This document shows positions 1 through 8,173 of a stretch of 64,000 nucleotides of DNA, piece by piece. A program made the translations under genes and the position numbers. Source of the stretch: Herbidospora daliensis (GTDB lineage: Bacteria > Actinomycetota > Actinomycetes > Streptosporangiales > Streptosporangiaceae); the NCBI RefSeq assembly GCF_001570585.1, contig NZ_BBXF01000001.1:799691-863690 (forward strand). Direction: 5' to 3'. The notes beneath the pieces are model-generated. The model ran no database searches. It saw nothing but the letters and a program-made list of their open reading frames with translations, and was not told the origin of the DNA. The first letter of the stretch is position 1. Every line of letters starts with the position of its first letter.

Positions 1-1
1 T

Positions 2-1078
2 CGAACGGATTCACCCGGCGCCCTGCCGCTGCACGACGACATCCCTCCGATCGCGGACGGGCTCTCCCCGGAGTCCGGCGGGGTGTTGAAGATCTTGAAC
101 TATCCCGAGTACGTGTCGCCTGACGTGTTGAAGGCGTTCGGGAAGACCCACGGGGTCGAGATCGAGCTGACGACCTTCAACACGATGGAAGACGCGATCT
201 CCAAACTCCGCACACCCGGCGCGTCGTTCGACGTGTGGTTCCCGACGCCCGACGTGATCGGGAAGGCCGCGGTCGGAAAGCTGCTACTGCCGCTGAACAA
301 GACCTACCTGGGGAATCTGGCCAACGCGTGGCCTCAGCTCCAGTCGCCCTTCTACGACGACGGTTCACGGTATTCGGTGCCCTATTGCGCCTACACGTCC
401 GGGGTCGGGTACCGGGCCGACGAGGTTTCGGCCGGGTTCGGGTATGGGCTGCTCTGGGATCCGGCGTACAAGGGCAAGGCTTATCTGATCGACGACCACC
501 GCGAGGGCCTGGCCCTGGCGATGCTGAAGAACGGGTCGCGGGAGATCAACACCGAGGATCCCGTGAAGATCAAGCAGGCCGGGACGTGGCTGTCGGAGCT
601 CGTACCGCTGATGAACATCAAGACCGGGATCGCGGCCTATCAGCTGGTGGCCGAGGGCCAGGCGACGGTGCACCACTGCTGGTCCGGGGACATGATCAAC
701 GCGCAGTCGTACCTGCCGAAGGGCGTGGACGCGGACGTGCTCGGCTACTGGTACCCGTCCGACGACCTCGGCGTGGTCGGGACCGACTCCATGGCCGTGC
801 CCGCATCCGCTTCGAAGCCGGTGCTCGCGCACATGCTGCTCGACCATCTGCTGGATCCTGCGGTGGCGCAGGAGAACTTCTCCTTCACGGGCTATCAGCC
901 GGCGCTGTCGGCGATCACCCCCGAGAAGATGGTCACCGACGAGTTCGTGACCGAGGGCCTGAAGTCGGCGATCGTGACGCCGGACGTGTACGCCCGCAGC
1001 CAGCAGATCTTCCAGATCTCCCCCGCCGCCGAGGCGGTCTGGCTGGACACGTGGTCGCAATTCAAGGCAGGCCAGTGA
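2..1078 (+). CDS. Polyamine-type ABC transporter substrate-binding protein, N-terminus outside window
   Basis: Periplasmic-type (here cell-surface) solute receptor that delivers substrate to the two permeases encoded next. The reading frame is already open at base 2, so the start, signal peptide and lipobox lie upstream of the window. The visible 358 residues have the PotD/PotF layout: a segment around the motif ILNYPEYVSPDVL, then TTFNT, then FDVWFPTPDVI, and the hinge-crossing segment VPYCAYTSGVGY, matching spermidine/putrescine-binding proteins rather than sugar or peptide receptors. The stop TGA (1076-1078) overlaps the GTG start of the first permease by 4 bases, so the genes are translationally coupled. 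The ATPase partner (PotA type) is not in the window and would be expected upstream. Substrate specificity within the polyamine/spermidine/Fe-type group cannot be read from sequence. Confidence 0.85.
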   Translation, partial: RTDSPGALPLHDDIPPIADGLSPESGGVLKILNYPEYVSPDVLKAFGKTHGVEIELTTFNTMEDAISKLRTPGASFDVWFPTPDVIGKAAVGKLLLPLNKTYLGNLANAWPQLQSPFYDDGSRYSVPYCAYTSGVGYRADEVSAGFGYGLLWDPAYKGKAYLIDDHREGLALAMLKNGSREINTEDPVKIKQAGTWLSELVPLMNIKTGIAAYQLVAEGQATVHHCWSGDMINAQSYLPKGVDADVLGYWYPSDDLGVVGTDSMAVPASASKPVLAHMLLDHLLDPAVAQENFSFTGYQPALSAITPEKMVTDEFVTEGLKSAIVTPDVYARSQQIFQISPAAEAVWLDTWSQFKAGQ

Positions 1079-2640
1079 ACGGGGACGGCGGAGGTTCCGC
1101 GGAACCTCCGGGAGAACCCCCGTCCAGAGTGGACGATCACCCGAACGGACCGGCTGAGAGCGGACCCAGTTCAAGCACACCAGCTACGAGTGGACGGGCT
1201 GAAAGCAGACCCGGCACGAGCGAGCCGACTGCGGGCAGACCAACCGCAAGCGGAACCGGGGCAAGCAGACCGGCTGAAAGCAGACCTGACACAAGCGAGC
1301 CAACTACGAGCAGGTCAACCGCGAGCGGAGCCGGCGCGAGCAGACCGGCTGCGGGCGGACCGACTGAGAGCAGACCCGGCGCAAGCGGGCGAAACGCAAG
1401 TGAATGCGGGGCGAGCGGACCGGCTGCAAGCGGGACGGCGAAGAGCAGATCAACCGCGAGTAGACCCGGCGCGAGCGAGCCAACTGCAAGCAGACCGGCC
1501 GAGGGCGGAACCGGCGCCAGCGAGCCAACGGCAAGTGGACCGGCTGAGGTTAGCCCTGGTGTGAGCAGACCGGGCGACCTGCCCACGCCGACTACCGATC
1601 ACACAGCTGGCCAAGGTGGAGCAGCGGATCGTCCAGGCTCCCCTGGCGAAACGACACCACGGGCGGCCGGATCCGCAGCCCCGCCCGTCTCCGCACAGCC
1701 CATCGGCTCGGTATTGCGGCGAAATGTCGGGGCTCCTACTCGTCGGGCTCGTCGCGATCGGAGTGGCGGTCTGTGGGGTCTGCTCGCCGCGCCCGGCACG
1801 CTCTGGTTAGTCCTGCTGTTCGCGGTGCCCTTCTACGCCATCGCCGCCGTGGCCTTCGGTTACACCGACCCGGTCTTCAACGCGCCGGTGCCGGAATGGG
1901 ACCCCCGTTACTGGGACTTCACCGCGTTCACCGAGATCCTCACCCGGTCGGTCACCGGAGACCTGCGGCCCGTCTTCCTCCGCACGCTGCTCTACGTCGC
2001 CCTCGCCCTGGGGTTGTGCGTGGCCATCGGCTACCCGGTGGCCTACTACGTCGCCCGGCACGCCGGACGGCACCGGGCCCTGCTGCTCGGCCTGATCCTC
2101 GCGCCGTGGTGGGTGAACTACCTGACGCGCATGCTGGCCTGGCTGAACCTGCTCCAGGACGACGGCTACGTCAACGACCTGCTGCTGTTCACCCGGATCG
2201 TGGACGAACCCGTGCGCTGGTTGTCGGGCAACCCGGTGACGGTCGTGCTGGCGCTGGTCTACGGGTACATCCCGTTCTTCATCGTGCCGCTGTTCTCCAC
2301 CCTCGACCGCATCGACCCCCTGTTACTGGAGGCGGCGCGCGACCTCGGCTGTTCGGGCCGGGGCGCGTTCTGGCACGTGACGCTTCCGCTGTCGCGGCCC
2401 GGGTTGCTGACCGCGTCGGCCATCACGGCGCTGCCGATGTTCGGCGACTACTACACGAACACCCTCGTATCGGGCTCGCCGACCACCACGATGATCGCCA
2501 ACCAGATCGAGTTCTACCTGCTCGGCGGGACCCGGAAGGAACTCGGGGCGTCACTCGTGCTGCTGCTGTCGGCGCTGCTCATGGTGGTGATGGTGTACTA
2601 CCTGATCTCCAGCCGCCGGGCCGAGGAGGAGGTGTCATGA
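1075..2640 (+). CDS. ABC transporter permease (PotB type) with a long pentapeptide-repeat N-terminal extension
   Basis: Inner-membrane subunit of the polyamine-type importer. The GTG start at 1075 overlaps the stop of the binding protein (GTGA) and gives 521 residues, whereas PotB-type permeases are near 280-310. The extra ~215 residues precede the first membrane segment (LWLVLLFAVPFYAIAAVAFG, about residues 242-261) and consist of an S/T/P/G/A/R-rich stretch dominated by about 28 pentapeptide units. The remainder is a normal permease: several membrane helices and the cytoplasmic EAA loop, seen as EAARDLGCSGRGAFWHVTLP near residue 420. The last codons (GTG TCA TGA) once probably overlapped the next permease start. 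A shorter start near 1720 (for example TTG before RRNVGAPT) cannot be excluded, in which case the repeat would be an intergenic spacer that happens to be open. Confidence 0.8.
   Translation: MNGDGGGSAEPPGEPPSRVDDHPNGPAESGPSSSTPATSGRAESRPGTSEPTAGRPTASGTGASRPAESRPDTSEPTTSRSTASGAGASRPAAGGPTESRPGASGRNASECGASGPAASGTAKSRSTASRPGASEPTASRPAEGGTGASEPTASGPAEVSPGVSRPGDLPTPTTDHTAGQGGAADRPGSPGETTPRAAGSAAPPVSAQPIGSVLRRNVGAPTRRARRDRSGGLWGLLAAPGTLWLVLLFAVPFYAIAAVAFGYTDPVFNAPVPEWDPRYWDFTAFTEILTRSVTGDLRPVFLRTLLYVALALGLCVAIGYPVAYYVARHAGRHRALLLGLILAPWWVNYLTRMLAWLNLLQDDGYVNDLLLFTRIVDEPVRWLSGNPVTVVLALVYGYIPFFIVPLFSTLDRIDPLLLEAARDLGCSGRGAFWHVTLPLSRPGLLTASAITALPMFGDYYTNTLVSGSPTTTMIANQIEFYLLGGTRKELGASLVLLLSALLMVVMVYYLISSRRAEEEVS
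1153..1572 (+). repeat. 15-bp degenerate tandem repeat, about 28 units (pentapeptide x-A-S-x-P)
   Basis: In the permease frame the region reads as consecutive five-residue units such as AESRP, GTSEP, TASGT, GASRP, DTSEP, TASRP and GASEP. Position 3 is nearly always Ser and position 5 mostly Pro. The nucleotide period is 15, so no unit shifts the frame, and all three forward frames stay open across most of it. It starts 78 bases after the stop/start overlap of the two flanking genes. As protein it would be a flexible, unstructured, possibly surface- or cytoplasm-exposed tether. Confidence 0.85.
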
Positions 2641-3126
2641 CGCGACGTCCTCAAGCCACCTGGCGGACAGATCAGCGGCGACGACATTCACCGAGCCTCC
2701 CGTGAAAACAAGCTCATGACCGCAACCCAATGGGTGCGGGAGAATCTCGTCGAGCATCAGGCTTCCGAGAACCGATTCCTCCGGGCCTTTCTTCCGAAGC
2801 CTGATGTCGAATGCCCTGACATCGGTGTAACTCACTTCCAGCCCGCTGTCGTGCTTCCACTCATTGGGGCCGAAGATGATGCGCAGATGAAGTCGGCCGT
2901 CGTCCCAGAGATGCGTGTCGACCAGGGTCAGGTCCTTGACGCAACGCACATTGTAGAAGTCGTAGTGGGCGGGATCCGAGGCGAACTCCCGGGCACCAGG
3001 AGGAAGATCCGCTTCGAGCCGGGGAAGTGCCTGAAGGTAGTCGACGGCACTCACCAGGAATCCATAGGGATCCGCCTGCCGCTCGACCTTGATGAATTTC
3101 ACTGTTCGACACATCCCGTCTACCAC
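2635..3126 (-). CDS. Hypothetical protein inserted between two permease genes
   Basis: I do not recognise the family. The 163-residue product (GTG at 3126; an ATG at 3114 gives 159) is soluble, mixed alpha/beta by composition, with no signal peptide or membrane segment. Segments such as YDFYNVRCVKDLTLVDT and LRIIFGPNEWKHDSGLEV suggest a small compact domain of the immunity-protein or DUF type, which is a guess. It runs against the transporter operon and its base composition is visibly lower in G+C than both neighbours, which argues for transfer. Its stop codon is the complement of the palindromic TCATGA that also holds the stop of permease 1 (2635-2640), and a second TCATGA (3217-3222) starts permease 2. 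The insertion therefore sits exactly in the former permease junction. Confidence 0.65.
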   Translation of the reverse strand: MVDGMCRTVKFIKVERQADPYGFLVSAVDYLQALPRLEADLPPGAREFASDPAHYDFYNVRCVKDLTLVDTHLWDDGRLHLRIIFGPNEWKHDSGLEVSYTDVRAFDIRLRKKGPEESVLGSLMLDEILPHPLGCGHELVFTGGSVNVVAADLSARWLEDVAS

Positions 3127-3218
3127 TTGGCATCCGGCCGACCAGTCTTCCGCATGAATTCGATCGCCTTGTTCATGTCCTGCGCTCGAAACCCCGGCCC
3201 AGCCGGAGAGGAGATCTC

Positions 3219-4049
3219 ATGAGACGGCGCCCGTGGGTGCTCGCGTCGGTGACGTGGGCGTATGTCGTGTGGTCGCTGGTGCCGATCCTGGTGGCGATCC
3301 AGTTCTCGTTCAACGACGGCCGCTCGCGCAGCACCTGGCAGGGCTTCTCCCTGCAGTGGTACTTCGGCTCGTCCGGTTCGGTGGCCGAAGACCCGTCGCT
3401 ACGGCTGGCCCTGATCAACAGCCTGACGGTCGCCGGCCTCACGACGTTGATCGCCACCCCGCTCGGGGTCGCCACGGCCCTCGGCCTGGCCCGCTGGCGA
3501 GGCCGCACGGGCCGCGTCGTCGGCGGACTGACCCTGCTGCCGCTGGCCACCCCCGAGATCGTGATGGGCTCGGCCCTCTACCTGGTCTTCACCAACCTCT
3601 ACCTGTTCGTGCCACTGGGCCAGCCGGCTCAGATCATCGGTCACGTGACGTTCTCCGTCTCGTACGTGGTCGTGATCGTCCGCTCCCGGCTGGCGTCGAT
3701 CGGCACCGACTACGAGGAGGCAGCCCGCGACCTGGGCTGCGGTCGCCTGTCCGCCGTCCGGCTGATCCTGCTCCCCCTGCTGACCCCCGCGGTGTTCGCC
3801 GGCGCGATGATCGTCTTCGCATCGTCCATGGACGACTTCGTCATCTCGGCGTTCCTGTCCCCCGACGCGTCGTCGGTGACCGTCCCCATCAAGCTCTACA
3901 GCGCGGTACGAAACGCGCCGACCCCCGCACTGAACGCACTCGCGACGCTGCTGGTATTCGCTTCACTGGTGGCGTTGCTGCTGGGCTGGCTGGTGCAACG
4001 TCGAATGCCCCGGCAGGACGGCATCCCCGCTCACCTGCGCGGCCGGTAG
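3219..4049 (+). CDS. ABC transporter permease (PotC type)
   Basis: Second membrane subunit of the polyamine-type importer, 276 residues, normal length for PotC. It has about six hydrophobic segments starting with WVLASVTWAYVVWSLVPILV, and the conserved cytoplasmic EAA motif appears as EEAARDLGCGRLSAVRLILL near residues 167-186. The downstream MDDFVISAFLS segment is typical of PotC/PotI proteins. The ATG at 3219 has a good ribosome site (GGAGAGGAG) upstream. In related operons this start overlaps the stop of the first permease by ATGA. Here 578 bases holding a reverse-strand gene separate them, and a remnant that would read M-T-R-R-P after the first ATGA resembles the M-R-R-R-P start of this gene. 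The 3' end overlaps the convergent gene ending at 3963 by 87 bases. Confidence 0.88.
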   Translation: MRRRPWVLASVTWAYVVWSLVPILVAIQFSFNDGRSRSTWQGFSLQWYFGSSGSVAEDPSLRLALINSLTVAGLTTLIATPLGVATALGLARWRGRTGRVVGGLTLLPLATPEIVMGSALYLVFTNLYLFVPLGQPAQIIGHVTFSVSYVVVIVRSRLASIGTDYEEAARDLGCGRLSAVRLILLPLLTPAVFAGAMIVFASSMDDFVISAFLSPDASSVTVPIKLYSAVRNAPTPALNALATLLVFASLVALLLGWLVQRRMPRQDGIPAHLRGR

Positions 4050-4727
4050 GAAAGCGTGCGAGAGACCGGTTCTGTCCGGGACGACGATGAGGTCGTCGGG
4101 TTTCAGCCAGCCACCCGGCACGAATCGACGAAGCTGACCCGCCAGATATTCGCCGAATTCATGGTCGGGCGGCAGTCGGCGCCACTGAGCGAGAAGGCGG
4201 GCAGGAGCTTCGAGGATGTCGTCGCTGTCCTCCAGCTCGACGTAACGGTCGACGAGACGGGGCAGTTCGTCCCAGACTTCGTCGAACCGCCTCAGCGCGA
4301 TCTTCGCGGCGACCGCATACTCCCAGGCCAGCAGGTAGCGCCACACCAGATCACGTTCAGCGAACCACGATTCGCTCATGCCGCCGAAATGGCCGATGGC
4401 CTCTTCGTGCATGCCGGCCGAATAGCAGAGCTCGATCACATGGAAACGCGCCCAGGGGTGACCCGGATCCCGGTCGAGGGTGTGCCGGAACTCCGCCATC
4501 GCCTCGCGACGGAGCGCGAAGCCGGTCGTCCACGACAGATAGAGGGCGAAACCACGAAGGTAGTGAGCCTCGGCATCATCCGAGCTGGATTCGAGCAGTT
4601 CTTCGGTCAGTTCCAGGGCGGCGCGCAACGTCGACGGCGAGCGGTCGTTCTCGGCCTCGCCGAGCGCGGCCAGCGCATGGTCGTGCAGCGACGCGAGGTC
4701 GGTTCCGTGCTCACGAAGCGGATCCAT
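3963..4727 (-). CDS. TPR-like helical protein of unknown function
   Basis: The 254-residue product is almost wholly alpha-helical with paired helices that look like tetratricopeptide repeats (for example AHYLRGFALYLSWTTGFALR and WARFHVIELCYSAGMHEEAI). It is probably a small scaffold or adaptor; no catalytic motif is visible. The ATG at 4727 is preferred because GGGAGA lies six bases upstream; the frame is open further upstream but lacks a ribosome site there. The start lies 17 bases inside the end of the upstream imine-reductase-like gene, so the two are coupled. The stop is 87 bases inside the convergent permease gene, an unusually long tail overlap, and the last ~28 codons (Q/H/P-rich) may be an extension read through the permease 3' end. 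Confidence 0.6.
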   Translation of the reverse strand: MDPLREHGTDLASLHDHALAALGEAENDRSPSTLRAALELTEELLESSSDDAEAHYLRGFALYLSWTTGFALRREAMAEFRHTLDRDPGHPWARFHVIELCYSAGMHEEAIGHFGGMSESWFAERDLVWRYLLAWEYAVAAKIALRRFDEVWDELPRLVDRYVELEDSDDILEAPARLLAQWRRLPPDHEFGEYLAGQLRRFVPGGWLKPDDLIVVPDRTGLSHAFLPAAQVSGDAVLPGHSTLHQPAQQQRHQ

Positions 4728-5571
4728 TCCCGTCTCCCCGTGCCGCCACATATTTGGTGAGGAGCGAGAAGCCTTCGTCCCCCCGCCCATCGGCCACCGC
4801 ACGATCAGCGTAGCCGCGCGCCGCCCGCAACGCCCCCGTCTCCAGCCCCGCCGTCTCCGACGCCGCGATCACATGCGAAATCGCCGCCCGCGCCGACCGA
4901 ATCGACGACGCCGTCCCCGGGTGCTCCCCCGACTCCAGGTTCGCGCCGCACTCGTCGATGAGCGACGGCAGGATCTCCCCGAGCCCCCGCAACATCGGAG
5001 TCAGCTCAGCAGCCGAGATCCCCTCGGAAGCGCCGAGCGCATAAGCGTGGACGACACCGGCGAGGGCGTTCCAGAACGCATCGAGCACCGCCACGTCGAA
5101 GGCCGCCGCGCGGCCGGGGTCGTCACCCAGATACATCGGCGTGGCAAGCACCGACAGCTCCGCCTCCCAGCGGGAGAAGAGCTCCCGAGGCCCGCTGTAG
5201 AAGATGAGACCCTGAGGCGTTCCGATGCCCGTGGTCGGGCAGGCCACGGCCCCTTCGAGGTAGGCGATGCCCTGATCGGCGGCCCAGGCGGCCATCTCCC
5301 TGGCCCGCCGGGGAGTGTCGGCCGTGAGGTTGACGAGAGTGCGCCCCTTCAGCGCCTCGGCGTCGAGGATCGCGGACACCGCGTCATAGTCGATCACCGA
5401 CACGATGGTGAGCTCCCCAGCCGCCTCGGCCACCGTGACAGCCTCGACCGCGCCTTCGGGCGCCTTGCCCGCGGTGCGGTTCCACACCGTCGTGCGGTGA
5501 CCCGCGGCGACATAAGCGCCAGCGAGCGCCCGCCCCATCGGACCCAGTCCGAGAATCGTGACAGGAGTCAT
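4711..5571 (-). CDS. NAD(P)-dependent oxidoreductase of the imine reductase / beta-hydroxyacid dehydrogenase superfamily
   Basis: The 286-residue protein starts with a Rossmann fingerprint (TILGLGPMGRALAGAYVAAG) followed by an Asn-Arg-Thr step at the end of beta-2 (VWNRT), indicating NADPH use. The Pro-Thr-Thr-Gly-Ile-Gly segment (CPTTGIGTPQGLIFYSG) replaces the catalytic loop of beta-hydroxyacid dehydrogenases and is characteristic of imine-reductase-type members. The C-terminal half is helical, as expected for the dimerisation domain. Physiological substrates of the group are mostly cyclic imines and cannot be assigned here. The ATG at 5571 has only a weak ribosome site. Downstream it overlaps the TPR-like gene by 17 bases, and 700 bases of repeats separate it from the acyl-CoA dehydrogenase upstream. 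Confidence 0.8.
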   Translation of the reverse strand: MTPVTILGLGPMGRALAGAYVAAGHRTTVWNRTAGKAPEGAVEAVTVAEAAGELTIVSVIDYDAVSAILDAEALKGRTLVNLTADTPRRAREMAAWAADQGIAYLEGAVACPTTGIGTPQGLIFYSGPRELFSRWEAELSVLATPMYLGDDPGRAAAFDVAVLDAFWNALAGVVHAYALGASEGISAAELTPMLRGLGEILPSLIDECGANLESGEHPGTASSIRSARAAISHVIAASETAGLETGALRAARGYADRAVADGRGDEGFSLLTKYVAARGDGNGSAS

Positions 5572-5716
5572 GCCACGACCTTACAAACCGCCACCGACAC
5601 TCCCAGCCGCAGTAACCCGCCCGGCGCACCCCCAGCTGAGCCGAACGAGACCGACAGCGCCAAAAGAAGGGAGCCCACTCCAGCTCAGGCCCGGTCATCC
5701 GGACCCGCCGCGCCGC

Positions 5717-6300
5717 TCCACCGACCGCGCGATGACCAGCCACGGGATCTCGCTCGCACCCTCCCGAATGCGGTCCACGCGTAACTACCGCTCCATCACG
5801 CTCAGGCGATCACGTGCCTGAACCCCACTGCTGAACACCTCGCTGGTGCTGTCTCCGATGCGGTCCCCCGTGTAACTCCCGCAGATACCGTTGGCCCCTC
5901 GCCACTCCATCGACCGCGCGATAAGCAGCCGCTGAATCTCACGCGTGCCCTGGCAGGTACCGTTCCGCAACGCTCAGGCATCACCTGCCTGACCCCCGCC
6001 ACTCCATCGACCGCGCGATAAGCAGCCGCTGAATCTCACGCGTGCCTTGGCAGGTACCGCTCCGCAACGCTCAGGCATCACCTGCCTGACCCCCGCCGCT
6101 ACAACAACCGCGCGACAAGGAGCCGCTGGATCCCGCTCGCGCCCTTCCGCAGATACCGATCCGCTACGGTCGGCCGACCACTTGTCTGCCGCCGCGCTGC
6201 TCCATCGACCGCGCGATATTCGGCCGTTGGATCCCGCTCGCGTCCTCCCGGCACAAACCGCTCCGCCGCGCTCAGGCGATCACCTGTCTGACCCCCCGCC
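5717..6300 (-). repeat. Degenerate tandem repeat derived from the acyl-CoA dehydrogenase 3' end
   Basis: This gene-free stretch holds repeats anchored on TCCATCGACCGCGCGAT or a decayed form at 5717, 5906, 6003, 6100 and 6201, with the parental sequence at 6303 inside the dehydrogenase gene. Spacings are 97, 97, 101 and 102 bases; between 5717 and 5906 a further partial copy is recognisable at about 5834-5900. The copies at 5906 and 6003 differ at only about two positions. On the minus strand a unit reads S/R-E-I-Q-R-L-L-I-A-R-S-M-E-W-R-G, the conserved C-terminus of acyl-CoA dehydrogenases, then a decayed stop region. The array lies downstream of the gene stop (6272) and upstream of the next gene. 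Periods are not multiples of three and no full gene survives. Confidence 0.88.
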
Positions 6301-7435
6301 GCTCCATCGACCGCGCGATGATCAATCGCTGGATCTCGCTCGTCCCCTCCCAGATACGATCCACCCGCAGCTCACGCAGATACCGTTCCGCCACGTTGGT
6401 CCGCATGTACCCCCTCCCCCCGAACGTCTGCACCGCCCGGTCGGCGCACCGCCACGCCGCCTCCGACGCGAACAGTTTCGCCAGCGACGCCTTCGCGTGC
6501 ACGACCTTCCGGTCCACCCCCGCATCGGCCAGCGCCGCCACTTCGTACACCATCAACCGCGCCGCCGCCGCGTCAGCAGCCGAGTCGGCCAGCGGAAAGG
6601 CCACACCTTGGTGGTCGAGAAGCCGCGCCCCGCCTTGTTCGCGTTCGAGGGCCCAGCCCACGGCCTCCTCCAGCAGCCGCCCCATCGCCCCCACGCAGTG
6701 GGCCGCTATGCCCAGCCGTTCCTCGACGAACCAGTTCTGCTGCAACGCGTCGGCCCGCCCGAGCCCGCCGAGCACCGCCTCATCGCCGACCAGCACCCCG
6801 TTCAGGTGCAGGGTCGGATGCCCGTGCGGGAACGAGTGGGTGAACGGCGGATCGTCCAGGTATTCGACCCCGTCGGCCTCCGCGTCGACGAGGAACAACG
6901 TCGGCCCGTGTCCCTCGACCAGGGCCACCACGATGTGCACAGCCGCCACGTCACCGCTGGTCACGAACCATTTCTCGCCGTCGAGCCGCCACCGGCCGCC
7001 CACCCGCTCAGCCACGGTCGAGATGCCCGACGGATCGGAGCCTGCGTATTCTTCGGTCACCGCGTAGGAGACCCACCCCTCGCCGAGCAGGGCGGGCCGC
7101 AGGTAGCGGGCGATCTGGTCAGGCGTACCGGCGGACAGGACGTTGTAGGCGTCGGGGACCCACCACCACAAACCGTTCGTGTTGCGCCCGAACTGCTCGT
7201 GCACCACGACGTAGTCGGTCGCCGACCAGCCCTGGCCGCCGTGCTCCACGGAGTGCCGGCCGCCGTTGAGCCGGGCGGCCAAGGCCGCTTTCATGATTTC
7301 GCCCACGTCAGAGGAGGGCAGGCGCCCGCCGGCCCGTTCGGCCGACTCCTCCCGTGGAATCAGCACCTCGTCGACGAAGGCTTTCGCGCGGGCGCGCAAC
7401 TCGATCTGTTCGTCCGACAGCCGTATCAGCGACAT
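6272..7435 (-). CDS. Acyl-CoA dehydrogenase family protein
   Basis: FAD-dependent alpha,beta-desaturation of an acyl-CoA, 387 residues. Substrate-loop motifs YAVTEEYAGSDPS and WFVTSG are present, and the C-terminus carries the FAD-contact and catalytic region IWEGTSEIQRLIIARSM, in which the Glu before Gly-Thr is the general-base position of short/medium-chain enzymes. The ATG at 7435 is chosen because GGGGAGA lies five bases upstream; a longer frame begins at 7474 but would overlap the operator at 7456-7473. It follows the TetR gene on the same strand but has its own palindrome in the 59-base gap, so it is probably transcribed separately under TetR control. Its 3' end has been copied several times into the downstream intergenic DNA. 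The exact substrate is unknown. Confidence 0.88.
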   Translation of the reverse strand: MSLIRLSDEQIELRARAKAFVDEVLIPREESAERAGGRLPSSDVGEIMKAALAARLNGGRHSVEHGGQGWSATDYVVVHEQFGRNTNGLWWWVPDAYNVLSAGTPDQIARYLRPALLGEGWVSYAVTEEYAGSDPSGISTVAERVGGRWRLDGEKWFVTSGDVAAVHIVVALVEGHGPTLFLVDAEADGVEYLDDPPFTHSFPHGHPTLHLNGVLVGDEAVLGGLGRADALQQNWFVEERLGIAAHCVGAMGRLLEEAVGWALEREQGGARLLDHQGVAFPLADSAADAAAARLMVYEVAALADAGVDRKVVHAKASLAKLFASEAAWRCADRAVQTFGGRGYMRTNVAERYLRELRVDRIWEGTSEIQRLIIARSMERRGVRQVIA

Positions 7436-7455
7436 GTCGCTCTCCCCACGATCCC

Positions 7456-7473
7456 TGACTGGCGACCCAGTCA
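7456..7473. promoter_or_regulatory. 18-bp palindrome, likely TetR operator before the acyl-CoA dehydrogenase
   Basis: TGACTGG and CCAGTCA arms (7 bp, perfect) flank CGAC. It sits 21 bases before the dehydrogenase start and shares the TGACTGG half and following GACC with the palindrome at 8184-8201, implying the same TetR protein binds both. Confidence 0.65.
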
Positions 7474-7494
7474 AATCGGGGAGCGATCACCCTG

Positions 7495-8130
7495 TCAAGC
7501 GGGGAACGACGACCGGTCGACGCCCACCTCGCGGGCCGCCGCGATCCGGGCGTGCTCCAGCAGGCGTTTGCGCGACATCGCGCCCGAATGGAGCGTGTAG
7601 CGCACCACGAGCCCGTCGAGCATGCCGTCGAGCCGCTCGGCGGCGCCCTGGGGGTCGTCGCAGGTGAACTCGCCGGCTTCCATGCCCTGGGAGATCACCT
7701 CGGAGAGGATCTCGATCCAGCCGCCTTCGAGTTCGAGCAGGATGTCGCGGACGTGGGGCTCGCGCACGCCCAGCGCCCACGCGTCGAGCCACAGGATCCA
7801 GCTCTGGTCGGACCGCGACGACGGGATGTAGAAGCGCAGCACGCGGTCGAGCCGCTGGATGGCGGTGCCGGGGCCGGCGATGATCTCCCGCAGCCGCCGG
7901 ACCTCGCTCTCGGAGGTGGCCCGCAACATGGCGGTGATCAGGTCGTCTTTGGTGGCGAAGTGGTAGTGGATCAACCCGCCACTGACGTTGGTCGCTTTCG
8001 CGATGTCGGAGACCCGGGTGCTGGCGAGACCCCGTTCCAGCACCACACGCCGGGCGGCGTCCAGCAGTTCGGCCCGGCGCTGATCTGCCTGATCGGCCCG
8101 GCTGCTCCGGGCGCCCTCCGCGCTGCGCAC
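7495..8130 (-). CDS. TetR-family transcriptional regulator
   Basis: 211 residues with an N-terminal TetR helix-turn-helix (TRVSDIAKATNVSGGLIHYH, about residues 37-56, followed by FATKDDL) and a helical ligand domain containing the W-I-L-W-L-D-A-W segment common in regulators of fatty-acid and acyl-CoA metabolism. GTG at 8130 is the start; the ribosome site is weak. The gene is divergent from the acyl-CoA synthetase and lies upstream of the acyl-CoA dehydrogenase; both have an 18-bp palindrome in front. It most likely represses both and itself in response to an acyl-CoA or fatty acid, which is inference from context. Confidence 0.88.
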   Translation of the reverse strand: MRSAEGARSSRADQADQRRAELLDAARRVVLERGLASTRVSDIAKATNVSGGLIHYHFATKDDLITAMLRATSESEVRRLREIIAGPGTAIQRLDRVLRFYIPSSRSDQSWILWLDAWALGVREPHVRDILLELEGGWIEILSEVISQGMEAGEFTCDDPQGAAERLDGMLDGLVVRYTLHSGAMSRKRLLEHARIAAAREVGVDRSSFPA

Positions 8131-8173
8131 CCGGCAACTCTACCCCAGCACCGCCTCGCGTTGACGACCCTCC

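Noticed and set aside
235-1074. Long alternative forward frame through the binding-protein gene and into permease 1
   Set aside because: The part before 1075 is an Arg/Gly-rich out-of-frame translation of the binding-protein gene; only the part after the stop overlap is coding.
2635-3222. TCATGA direct repeats as transposition target-site duplication
   Set aside because: No transposase or terminal inverted repeats flank the inserted gene, and the sequences also serve as stop/start signals, so a junction duplication is simpler.
3963-4049. Convergent 87-base overlap as a sign of a frameshift in the TPR-like gene
   Set aside because: Both frames are intact through the overlap and similar tail overlaps occur at 47967-48047 and 10186-10217, so it looks like ordinary loss of the earlier stop.
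5717-6300. Diversity-generating retroelement template/variable repeats downstream of a gene
   Set aside because: No reverse transcriptase gene is present and differences between units are not concentrated at adenines; lengths vary and there is a shared deletion.
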